Below are positions 1 through 6,600 of a stretch of DNA of 11,943 bases, in pieces; positions within the stretch are counted from its first letter, which is position 1; the number at the start of each line of letters is the position of its first letter. The position numbers and the translations under genes were made by a program. Origin of the DNA: Pseudomonadota bacterium (lineage in GTDB: Bacteria; Pseudomonadota; Alphaproteobacteria; Rhizobiales; Xanthobacteraceae); NCBI GenBank assembly GCA_023386885.1, contig JAEWIX010000037.1, positions 1 through 11,943 on the forward strand, in the 5' to 3' direction. Under the pieces are notes generated by a model that made no database searches, was not told the DNA's origin, and saw nothing but the letters and a program-made list of their open reading frames with translations.

Positions 1-65
1 GCCAAAACTCGTATCTCCACTGCTTGCTCCTGGCTCAACATCGACGGCTCGCGCAAAACCGCCAT
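1..65 (-). CDS. istA: Start of an IstA-like transposase (partial)
   Basis: The frame begins at ATG 65-63 and has a second in-frame ATG at 41-39; it leaves the window at position 1. From the second ATG the protein starts MLSQEQAVEIRVLA, which resembles the beginning of IS21 transposase IstA, where this segment leads into a helix-turn-helix. Only about 21 codons are visible, so none of the DDE catalytic residues can be seen. The second ATG fits the usual length of the family better, while the first has a purine-rich GGGAAA stretch upstream. It would be transcribed from the IS end outwards to the left. Confidence 0.5.
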   Translation of the reverse strand, partial: MAVLREPSMLSQEQAVEIRVL

Positions 66-74
66 TATTTCCCA

Positions 75-122
75 GGTGGGTCAGGTTTACTTCGGCGCAG
101 TGGGCCACTTTTGCATCGGCGC
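75..122 (-). repeat. Two tandem 24-bp terminal repeats of the IS
   Basis: Read on the minus strand, 122-99 and 98-75 both start GCGCCGA and both end with CCCAC plus one base. They agree at 18 of 24 positions by my alignment. They abut without spacer and lie just inside the TGT end. Such repeats are known transposase-binding sites at IS21-family ends. Confidence 0.65.
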
Positions 123-128
123 TAACAT

Positions 129-746
129 GAAAGCATCTCGAAAACGTCCGGCATCACGAAGCCCACGATTAAGAGATATATCGAGTATCTCGAAAGTGCA
201 TTTTTGATTATTAAGCTAGGAACGGTGAATGACAATTGTCGCACACTTCAGCGCGAACGAAACTTCAAGGTCTATTTGAATAACCCATCAATGCGTTCAG
301 CATTGTTTGCCCCGGTTCGTTCGGACGAGACCGAGCGCATTGGGCACTTGGCGGAATCTGCAATCATATCGCAATGGCAACATTCACCGGCTTTTAGGCG
401 ATTACGTTACGCCCGCTGGAAGAATGAAGGCGAGGTCGATGTGGTATACCTCACCAGCTCGGATGACCGGCCTCAATGGATAGGAGAGATAAAGTGGTCT
501 GATCGCGTTAAGGCGCATTTTGGTGAAGAGACCAAGTCTGTGGCCACCCTGATAGGCAAGCACAAGACCATAGCTTCGGCGTTTTTTACCACCAAAACGA
601 CGTCAAGTATTTCAGATATCGATGGCATTCCTCTGAATATTACCCCGAGCGCGCTTTATTGTTATACGGTGGGAAGGAATGTCACAAACTCACTCGTGGA
701 TGAGCCTGCGGTTATTGCCCAACCAGCACAGGTGAAGCAGGAATAA
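129..746 (+). pseudogene. C-terminal remnant of a DUF4143-type AAA ATPase, cut by an IS
   Basis: The frame is open from 129 and continuous to the TAA at 744-746. It begins ESISKTSGITKPTIKRY, the winged-helix-like segment that precedes the DUF4143 domain in archaeal/bacterial-type AAA ATPases. It goes on with YIEYLESAFLI and LNNPSMRSALF, then the nuclease-fold-like part with EVDVV (Asp) and GEIKW (Glu-x-Lys). The N-terminal ATPase domain with Walker motifs is missing because the frame runs into the IS end at 127. The first usable start inside is TTG 204, which would drop part of the conserved helix, so a functional product is unlikely. In intact relatives these proteins are often antitoxin- or defence-island-associated, with unclear function. 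Codons here are less GC-rich than in the right half of the window. Recognition of the family is fairly firm from these motifs. Confidence 0.75.
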
Positions 747-749
747 TAC

Positions 750-774
750 AAAACCCCGCTCCGGCGGGGTTTTC
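750..774 (+). terminator. Rho-independent terminator after the ATPase remnant
   Basis: A stem of about nine base pairs is formed by AAACCCCGC (751-759) and GCGGGGTTT (764-772) with the tetraloop TCCG. It is followed by a T-rich stretch (TTTTCTTT). It lies 4 bp after the stop codon of the ATPase frame, as expected for its native terminator. Confidence 0.85.
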
Positions 775-815
775 TTTATGCTCAGAACAATTCAGGTGGG
801 CCCTGAGGACGATAG

Positions 816-1103
816 GTGAGCTCTGAAGTCATATTCATCGCGCTGTTCTATTGGGCTGTGTTGAATGTGACGGCCTTCGCAATGATGGCTTGGGACAAGT
901 CGGCCGCGCGAAACATGATGCGGCGCATTCCGGAACTCAACCTGCTATTTGTCGCTCTAATCGGAGGAAGCGTCGGCGCGGTCCTAGGACAGCAGATGTA
1001 TCGCCACAAGACGAGGAAGGAGCCGTTTCAGTCTATCCTGTTTGGGATAACGACTCTTCATGCCACGGTCGCTTCATACCTTGTATTCAAGCAAATTCTC
1101 TAA
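816..1103 (+). CDS. DUF1294 family small membrane protein
   Basis: A 95-residue protein with the DUF1294 signature: AWDKSAARNMMRRIPE at residues 25-40, then LLFVALIGGSVGAVLG, then YRHKTRKEPFQ. Three hydrophobic segments (about 4-24, 43-60 and 73-92) make it a polytopic inner-membrane protein. The family has no established function. GTG 816 is chosen as start because the hydrophobic first segment follows at once and GAGG (805-808) lies upstream at acceptable distance; I see no in-frame ATG upstream. Length is normal for the family, so the gene looks intact. It stands alone between two terminator-like hairpins, so it is probably monocistronic. Confidence 0.8.
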   Translation: MSSEVIFIALFYWAVLNVTAFAMMAWDKSAARNMMRRIPELNLLFVALIGGSVGAVLGQQMYRHKTRKEPFQSILFGITTLHATVASYLVFKQIL

Positions 1104-1109
1104 GTCTTA

Positions 1110-1131
1110 TCCGCTCCGGCGGGGCTTTCTA
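1110..1131 (+). terminator. Weak terminator-like hairpin after the DUF1294 gene
   Basis: CCGC (1111-1114) can pair with GCGG (1119-1122) across a TCCG loop, with a further T-G wobble, followed by GGGGCTTTCT. The core CCGCTCCGGCGGGG is shared exactly with the terminator at 750-774, but here the 5' arm lacks its partner bases, so the stem is only 4-5 bp. It may be a decayed or weak terminator. Confidence 0.35.
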
Positions 1132-1189
1132 TTCCGGCATCAAATGCGCTTCGATCAATTCCCGCGCAGATGGACGGGCTGGCAATCCC

Positions 1190-1218
1190 TTGATTTCAGC
1201 CGAGCGCGCGGGCACAAT
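1190..1218 (+). promoter_or_regulatory. Candidate sigma70-type promoter for the PF13629-like gene
   Basis: TTGATT at 1190-1195 and CACAAT at 1213-1218 are separated by exactly 17 bp and lie 48 bp before the ATG at 1267. The match to TTGACA/TATAAT is moderate. This is inferred from sequence alone. Confidence 0.35.
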
Positions 1219-1266
1219 CGCCGCAGTTTATTACTTTTCTCGACACGTCGTTTTTAGGGGCTTTCA

Positions 1267-1839
1267 ATGAGGTATCGGTTTTTGGGGCTGATTGCGGCCG
1301 TCGCGGTCGTTTGGGGCGCCGTTCCAACTCTGGCTCAGAATGCAGCCGGACCCGAAATACGGGACGCGGACACGGGCGCGGGCCAAGATTTTGGAACGAC
1401 GTCGCGCGAGGATATTTTTGGCGCACCGCGGACCATGACCGTGCCGGAAGATGGCACGATCATTATCGGCCATAGCGTCGCGAAGAATGTCTATTTCCGA
1501 TATCCGTTCAAATCGATCACGCTGGGCGATGACACCGTGGTCAAGGCCGTACCTGTCTCAAACCACGTCATCGCATTTACCGGGCTTGCGGCGGGCGAGT
1601 CGTCGGTGACCGTCGAACGGGAAAATGGCGTGAAAGACAAGGTTGCCGTCGTAACCACGACAGGTTCAGCCTCCGCAATCAGAATATACCCCGGAAAAAG
1701 CGGGAAGCGCCGAAGCGACAACAATGAAGCAACGGCCGACAATCTTGGCCGGAACGGATACTATACCGTTATCTGTAACGATATCGGCTGCGGCAACGCG
1801 ATCGAGGGGAGCAATATCTCGATCAGTACGCGCCATTGA
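1267..1839 (+). CDS. Secreted stand-alone protein with pilus-secretin N-terminal domain (PF13629-like)
   Basis: A 190-residue protein starts with a clear Sec signal peptide (residues 1 to about 23, cleavage near TLA-Q). After a polar linker, residues about 54-113 carry the pattern of the pilus formation protein N-terminal domain found at the front of CpaC/RcpA secretins. It reads PRTMTVPEDGTIIIGHSVAK, then a beta-rich stretch with ITLGDDTVVKAVPVSNHVIA and FTGLAAGESSVTV. The secretin channel domain is absent, so this is not itself a channel. The C-terminal third is polar and ends in a segment with Cys170 and Cys175, which could form a disulfide in the periplasm. The start is supported by AGGGG at 1256-1260, six bases before the ATG. 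No tad or cpa pilus genes lie nearby. Its role is unknown; binding of a periplasmic or envelope partner is inference. Confidence 0.7.
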   Translation: MRYRFLGLIAAVAVVWGAVPTLAQNAAGPEIRDADTGAGQDFGTTSREDIFGAPRTMTVPEDGTIIIGHSVAKNVYFRYPFKSITLGDDTVVKAVPVSNHVIAFTGLAAGESSVTVERENGVKDKVAVVTTTGSASAIRIYPGKSGKRRSDNNEATADNLGRNGYYTVICNDIGCGNAIEGSNISISTRH

Positions 1840-2096
1840 AGCGTCCTGGTAGTGTCCAGAGTAAACGCCAGTTCGCTCGAAACTCATGGCGAATCTCCGC
1901 GCCGATCGCTCGGCCGTATTAATGAAATAGCGCGGTCCACGAAACCGTTAGCTGTAATTTGACGAATGTTGGCCGCGCCGGGTTTCCCGATGTCTCGCTG
2001 ATAACTGAGGTCAACCACCAGATCCCTGATCTCGATCCAAAGAAAGCTGTGGTGCCGGGCCTGGCTTTCGTGCCGTTCTTAAAGCGAATGGAGAAA
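1840..2096 (+). other. Non-coding stretch without recognisable content
   Basis: Between the PF13629-like gene and the minus-strand small gene I find no frame with recognisable protein similarity on either strand, no tRNA and no strong terminator. The frames that are open here have no credible start or ribosome binding site. It may be decayed mobile DNA. Confidence 0.4.
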
Positions 2097-2351
2097 CTAG
2101 GAACAAACGTGATCAAGATCTCTTTTCATCGTGTCTATCATCAACTTGGAGATTTGCGATCCGTCCACGATGGTCGAAAGCTGAGTCTTCGTATTGTAGA
2201 TCATGACCTTGGGGCCGACGAAGTCACCAGCGGCGCTTTTGGCGCTAACGGTGCCGCAAATATAGTCGCCTTGCGGATGAAGGTTGTCGAATTTAGCAGA
2301 GCCAGGGATAACGAGGTGAAGGCGGACAGATGCTTTCGCATCATCGATCAC
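2097..2351 (-). CDS. Small probable exported protein, likely missing its 5' end
   Basis: The frame runs from GTG 2351-2349 to TAG 2099-2097 and gives 84 residues. The pattern ASVRLHLVIPGSAKF, then a short spacer and YICGTVSAKS, resembles a family of small secreted hypothetical proteins of rhizobia. Those have an 'R..L.DP.SA.F' motif followed by 'CG.VN.KN..GGY.G', and a second Cys near the C-terminus (here DHVCS). Members normally have a signal peptide. Here the frame stays open upstream to about 2456, and the residues just before GTG (AASAASANA) look like a signal-peptide end. There is, however, no ATG, GTG or TTG for a full signal peptide, because the DNA there belongs to the integrase remnant in the opposite direction. 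The gene is therefore probably truncated at its 5' end. Function unknown. Confidence 0.5.
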   Translation of the reverse strand: MIDDAKASVRLHLVIPGSAKFDNLHPQGDYICGTVSAKSAAGDFVGPKVMIYNTKTQLSTIVDGSQISKLMIDTMKRDLDHVCS

Positions 2352-2362
2352 GCCGGCATTCG

Positions 2363-3199
2363 CGCTCGCAGCAGATGCGGCGATCCATCCTTGAGAAGTT
2401 TCGGAAGGATCATGGCGACAAGCGCATTGCCCTGCTCGGCAAGTCGCACTTGCAGATCATTCTGAACAAGCTGAAGCCGGCAGCGCAACTAAACTGGCGA
2501 AAGGCACTCTGAGGCTTCCTCAATCATTGCCTCGATATGGAGTTCATTAAGGTCGATCCTCTCGTCGGTGTTCGGCTGGTCGATTTGAAAACTAAGGGTC
2601 ATCACACGTGGCCCCCCTGAGGAGTGTCGGCAGTTCGAACAACACCACGAGTTCGGAACGCGTCAGCGCCTTGCCTACGAGTTGTTGTTGCAGGCAGGTC
2701 AGTCCCGTTGCGACGTGGTGGGTATAGGCCGGCAATTCGTGCGCAACGGCATCACGACGATGGGCCGGCAGAAAACCGGCGTTCCGTTCAACGTACAGGT
2801 GATGCCATCCCTGCAACGCGCCATCGACGCGATGCCATCAAGCGACCACATGACGTACCTGATCACGTCCTTCAACAAGCGTTTACCGCGGCCGGATTCG
2901 GCAACTGGTTTCGCGATGCCTGCAATACGGCAAATTTGCCGAAGCGATGCACCTCGCACGGATTGCGTAAAGCCGCAGCGACTTACCTCGCGGTGCAAGG
3001 CGCCACCAACCACCAGCTCATGGCGTGGTTCGGCTGGACGTCGATCTCTCAGGCACAGGTATACACCAAGGCGGCAAACCGAAAGCGGATGGTCGAGGCC
3101 GCGGGAAAGCTCATTTCGGGAACAGGTGTTGGCTCACCCATTGACCCGGTGAGCCAAATCGAAGCCCAAGCGATTGAAAACAAAGGAGGCGCTAAATGA
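2363..3199 (+). pseudogene. Tyrosine recombinase (island integrase), decayed
   Basis: Similarity to phage/island-type tyrosine integrases is continuous but spread over two frames. The frame starting near 2363 gives QQMRRSILEKF and LNWRKAL, then a TGA stop at 2510-2512, and continues through IKVDPLVGV and GHHTW. At the C-run 2612-2617 one extra base shifts to the frame with ECRQFEQHHEFGTRQRLAY, AGQSRCDVV and RQKTGVPFNVQV. Near 2879 one missing base shifts back to AFTAAGFGNWFRDAC, SHGLRKAAATYLA, FGWTSISQAQVYTKAA and the TGA at 3197-3199. Expected catalytic residues remain: Arg in GQSRCD, His and Arg in HGLR, Trp in the GW position and Tyr in VYTKAA. About the first 90-100 residues (arm-binding part) are missing. 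The gene abuts a tRNA 3' end, as expected for an integrase that used that tRNA as its target. Confidence 0.85.
3129..3157. repeat. Perfect 10-bp inverted repeat near the tRNA
   Basis: TTGGCTCACC (3129-3138) and GGTGAGCCAA (3148-3157) are exact reverse complements around a 9-base spacer. The repeat lies in the last codons of the integrase remnant and 44 bp beyond the 3' end of the tRNA. There is no T-run after it on either strand, so it is not a classical terminator. It could be a recombinase or excisionase site, or a processing/termination hairpin for the tRNA transcript. Confidence 0.6.
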
Positions 3200-3201
3200 G
3201 G

Positions 3202-3222
3202 TGGCGATCCCAGCAGGATTCG
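3202..3222 (-). other. Presumed island attachment site (tRNA 3' end)
   Basis: Tyrosine integrases that sit next to a tRNA usually recombine within its T arm and 3' end, which is regenerated after integration. The integrase remnant ends two bases from this point. I did not see a second copy of this segment within the window, so the other end of the island should be further left. The exact core cannot be fixed from one copy. Confidence 0.35.
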
Positions 3223-3278
3223 AACCTGCAACCCGCGGAGTAGAAATCCGCTACTCTGTCCAGTTGAGCTATGGGACC
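3202..3278 (-). tRNA. tRNA-Arg (anticodon UCU)
   Basis: The minus strand folds into a complete cloverleaf. The acceptor GGTCCCA pairs with TGGGATC, followed by discriminator G and an encoded CCA (3204-3202). The D arm is GCTC/GAGT. The anticodon stem GCGGA/TCCGC holds loop TTTCTAC, giving anticodon TCT, and the T arm is GCAGG-TTCGAAT-CCTGC. It decodes AGA/AGG arginine codons. Its 3' end faces the integrase remnant, so it is the probable target of island integration and its sequence has stayed intact. Confidence 0.97.
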
Positions 3279-3307
3279 GTCGCATCCGTCTCTTACCATT
3301 GAAACTG

Positions 3308-3331
3308 GCAAAAAGCGGTTAGCAAAAAGCG
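3308..3331. repeat. Direct repeat GCAAAAAGCG
   Basis: GCAAAAAGCG occurs at 3308-3317 and again at 3322-3331, 14 bp apart start to start. It lies about 30-55 bp upstream of the tRNA-Arg 5' end, in the likely promoter area of the tRNA. It may be a regulatory element or chance. Confidence 0.4.
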
Positions 3332-3394
3332 CGCTGGCGCGTCAAATCGGGCAAATTTGTCCCTGGCGGGCCTGCGGCAGGAGTTTTCGTCGTC

Positions 3395-3424
3395 GGTGTC
3401 GCGGCGGTTCGTTCCGCCGGCACC
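3395..3424. repeat. Imperfect hairpin in the intergenic region
   Basis: CGGCGG (3402-3407) pairs with CCGCCG (3414-3419) around TTCGTT, and the flanking GGTG (3395-3398) can pair with CACC (3421-3424) after an asymmetric bulge. No T-run follows, so it is unlikely to be a terminator. It could sit in a 5' leader of the A2M transcript. Confidence 0.35.
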
Positions 3425-3672
3425 GCGTTATCGCGACGAACAATTCCAAACCCGGTGCGCCATTCGCTCCGAACCATATGGCGCCATTTTGCGACAAAGC
3501 GATGGGTGCGTCGGCGTGGCGGTTTCCGCTATGCTTCGGCGCGTCGTCAGAAAATCGCGGATAGGAACCCTGCCGGATCGGATCGGGACTACACGCGACG
3601 GGGAAGAGGTCACCGCGCCATCAGCCCGTCACCCTTTTCGCGAATGTTTGAATCGGCGGCGGTTCGCCGTTT

Positions 3673-3680
3673 GAAGGAGA
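3673..3680 (+). promoter_or_regulatory. Ribosome binding site that fixes the A2M start
   Basis: GAAGGAGA lies five bases before ATG 3686. This ATG is followed at once by a signal peptide, so the longer open frame starting 77 codons upstream is not the true start. The ATG at 3681 is in another frame. Confidence 0.8.
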
Positions 3681-3685
3681 ATGCC

Positions 3686-6600
3686 ATGATCGGTCTGGTC
3701 CGCGTCGTCAGTGTTGCGTGCGTGCTCGCGTTCGGCTTCTGTGCCGCGCAGGCCGCCGACAAGGCGTACAAGCGGGACGATCTGGCGGATGCCGCGATCA
3801 AGCTGCAAGAGCAGATCAAGACCGAAGCAGGCAGTGTCGCCAAGCAGGCCGCGCAGCTGCGCACCGATGCCGAAGGCGCGATCCGGAAAGGCAATCTCCG
3901 CGAAAGCCTGCAAATCCTCGGACAGCTTGCGGCTGTCGCACCCGATGACGGCGGCAACTGGCTGCGGCTGGCGAAAACCATCCTTCAGATCCGCCCGATC
4001 ACCAGCAGCGAACAGACCCTGCTGCGCGAGCGCGCGTCCACCGCGGCTTATCTGGCCTATCAGCGCGCAGGCAACACCGGCGAGGAGGCCGATGCGCTGG
4101 CGGTACTCGGCCGCGTCTTCACCTTGCGACGTCTCTGGCGGCCGGCACTCGACACCATGCAATTGTCGCTCGACCTGCGCGAGGTCGCGGATGTGCGCGG
4201 CGATTACGAGAAACTGCGCAACGATCACGGCTTCCGACTGCTCGACTACAGCGTGGATTCGGATTCCGCATCGCCCCGCGTCTGCTTTCAGTTCTCGGAA
4301 GACCTCGCCAAGCGCACCGACTTCGCGCCGTATCTCGCGCTCGCCGGCAACGATGCGCCGGCCATTTCCGCCGAGGAACGGCAGCTTTGCGTCGACGGCC
4401 TGAAGCATGGCGAGCGCTACAACATCAACCTGCGCGCCGGCTTGCCGTCCACCGTGCGGGAGACGCTGCCGAAGTCGGCGGAGTTCAACGTCTATGTTCG
4501 CGACCGCAAGCCGTTCGTGCGCTTCACCGGCCGCGCCTATGTGCTGCCGCGCACCGGCCAGCGCGGCATTCCGGTGGTCAGCGTCAACACCCAGAACGTG
4601 GCGATCAACGTCTTTCGCATCGGCGACCGCAACCTTATCAACACCGTGATCGGCAGCGATTTCCAGCGCGCGTTGAGCCGCTATGAACTGTCCACGCTGG
4701 GCGAGGAGCGCGGCGTCAAGGTGTGGAGCGGCGATCTTGCGACCGCCTCGACGCTCAACGCCGACGTCACCACCGCGTTCCCCGTCGATCAGGCGCTGGG
4801 CGACCTGCAACCGGGCGTCTACGTGATGACGGCGGCACCGAAGGGACCGCAGGCCAGCGACGAGGATTCCGGTTCGCTGGCGACGCAGTGGTTCATCGTC
4901 TCCGATCTCGGGCTGACCGCGTTCTCCGGCAACGACGGTATCCACGTCTTCGTCAATTCGCTGGCGTCCACCGATCCGATGGCCAACGCCGAGGTGCGGC
5001 TGCTGGCGCGCAACAACGAAATCCTCGCCACCCGCAAAACCGACGCCGCCGGCCATGTGCTGTTCGAGGCGGGGCTCGCGCGCGGCGAGGGCGGCCTGTC
5101 GCCGGCGCTGCTGACGGTCGTGGGCGAGAAGGCGGACTACGCCTTCCTCAGCCTCAAGACCACCGCCTTCGATCTGTCGGACCGCGGCGTCAGCGGCCGC
5201 CCGGTTCCTGCCGGGGCGGACGCCTTTGTCTATGCCGAGCGCGGCGTCTACCGCTCCGGCGAGACGGTCTATCTCACCGCGCTGCTGCGCGACGGCCAGG
5301 GCAAGGCGATGACCGGCGGGCCGCTGACCCTTGTGGTCGAGCGCCCGGACGGCGTCGAATATCGCCGCACATCGTTGCCGGATCAGGGCGCGGGCGGGCG
5401 TAGCCTGTCGCTGCCGCTGAACTCAGCTGTGCCGACCGGCACCTGGCGGGTGCGTGCCTTCACCGATCCCAAGGCTTCGTCGGTGGGCGAGACGACCTTC
5501 ATGGTCGAAGACTATGTGCCGGATCGGATCGAGTTCGATTTGACCAGCGAAGCCAAGCAGATCACGACGGAAGCTCCGGTGACACTGAAGGTCGACGGTC
5601 ATTTCCTCTACGGCGCGCCGGCATCCGGCCTGCAACTCGAAGGCGACATGCTGGTCGCACCGGCCGCCGCGCGTCCGGGCTACGCCGGCTATCAGTTCGG
5701 GATCCCGGACGAGGAGACCGCAAGCAACGAGCGCACGCCGATCGAGGACCTGCCGGAGGCGGATGCCAACGGCGTCGCCACCTTCCCCGTCAGCCTTGCG
5801 AAAGCACCGGCGTCGGCCCGGCCGCAGGAAGCGCAGATATTCATCCGCATGGCGGAAGCCGGCGGCCGTGCGGTCGAGCGCAAGCTGGTGCTGCCGGTGG
5901 CGCCGCCCGCCGCGATGATCGGCGTCAAGCCGCTGTTCTCCGGCAACAGCGTGGCCGAGGGTGAGAACGCCAACTTCGACGTCGCGTTCGTCGCGCCGGA
6001 CGGCACAGCGCTGGCGCGCAGCGGCCTGCGCTATGAACTGCTCAAGATCGAGTCCCGCTATCAGTGGTATCGCCAGAGCGGGTCGTGGGAATACGAACCG
6101 GTCAAATCGACCAAGCGCGTCGCCGACGGCGATCTCTCTATCGCCGCTGACAAGCCGGCGCGGCTGCAACTGTCGCCGCGTCCGGGACGCTACCGGCTCG
6201 ACGTCAAGTCGGCGGACTCCGCCGACGGGCCGCTGACGTCGGTGACCTTCGATGTCGGCTGGTATTCGGACGGCAGCGCCGATACGCCGGACCTGCTGGA
6301 AACCTCCATCGACAAACCGCAATACGCGTCCGGCGACACCATGACGGTGTCGGTCAACGCCCGGACCGCCGGCAAGCTGACCGTCAATGTGCTGGGCGAT
6401 CGGTTGCTGACCACCCAGACCATCGACGTCAAGGAAGGCACCTCGCAGGTCCGCATTCCGGTCGGCTCTGACTGGGGCACCGGCGCTTATGTCGTGGCGA
6501 CATTGCGTCGGCCGCTCGATGCCGCCGCGCAACGCATGCCTGGCCGCGCCATCGGCCTGAAGTGGTTCGGCATCGACAAGGATGCGCGCACGCTCAAGGT

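Larger units (their letters stand above)
1..127 (-). mobile_element. End of an IS21-family insertion sequence (partial)
   Basis: On the minus strand the element would begin at position 127 with TGTTAGCGCC, and TGT ends are typical of IS21 elements. Directly inside lie two adjacent, imperfect 24-bp direct repeats (99-122 and 75-98), as expected of the multiple terminal repeats that IS21 transposase binds. Further in starts a frame resembling IstA. Outside position 127 the sequence switches at once to the coding frame of an ATPase gene on the plus strand, so 127/128 is probably the insertion boundary. The rest of the element, including istB and the other end, lies left of the window. Assignment to IS21 rests on this structure and the short IstA-like start; other families are possible. 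Confidence 0.65.
3279..3685. other. Non-coding region between tRNA-Arg and the A2M gene
   Basis: About 400 bp with no credible gene on either strand. It must hold the promoter of the tRNA (minus strand) and of the A2M operon (plus strand), but I can fix neither with confidence. On the minus strand TTGACG (3345-3340) is a good -35 hexamer, but its distance to the tRNA is too great for a simple promoter. A direct repeat (3308-3331) and a hairpin (3395-3424) are described separately. A plus-strand frame is open upstream of the A2M start from 3455, but it lacks signal-peptide character and a ribosome binding site and is not taken as coding. Confidence 0.5.

Noticed and set aside
851..1270. Plus-strand frame overlapping the DUF1294 gene
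   Set aside because: Out of frame with the DUF1294 motifs and of low-complexity composition.
1959..2465. Plus-strand frame of about 168 codons across the small exported protein and into the integrase remnant
   Set aside because: No recognisable motif. The minus strand (2097-2351) and the integrase frame explain the sequence better, and it has no ribosome binding site.
2631..2640. CAGTTCGAAC inside the integrase as a second copy of the tRNA T-loop (attachment site)
   Set aside because: Only the short TTCGAA core matches; the flanking bases do not, and it lies within conserved integrase codons.
3049..3285. Minus-strand frame spanning the tRNA
   Set aside because: It is mostly the translated tRNA-Arg gene; not coding.
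3455..3685. A 77-codon N-terminal extension of the A2M frame
   Set aside because: There is a strong ribosome binding site and a signal peptide at ATG 3686; the extension is arginine-rich and would bury the signal peptide.
3629..5056. A long minus-strand open frame opposite the start of A2M
   Set aside because: Low-complexity composition and no motif; shadow of the plus-strand gene.
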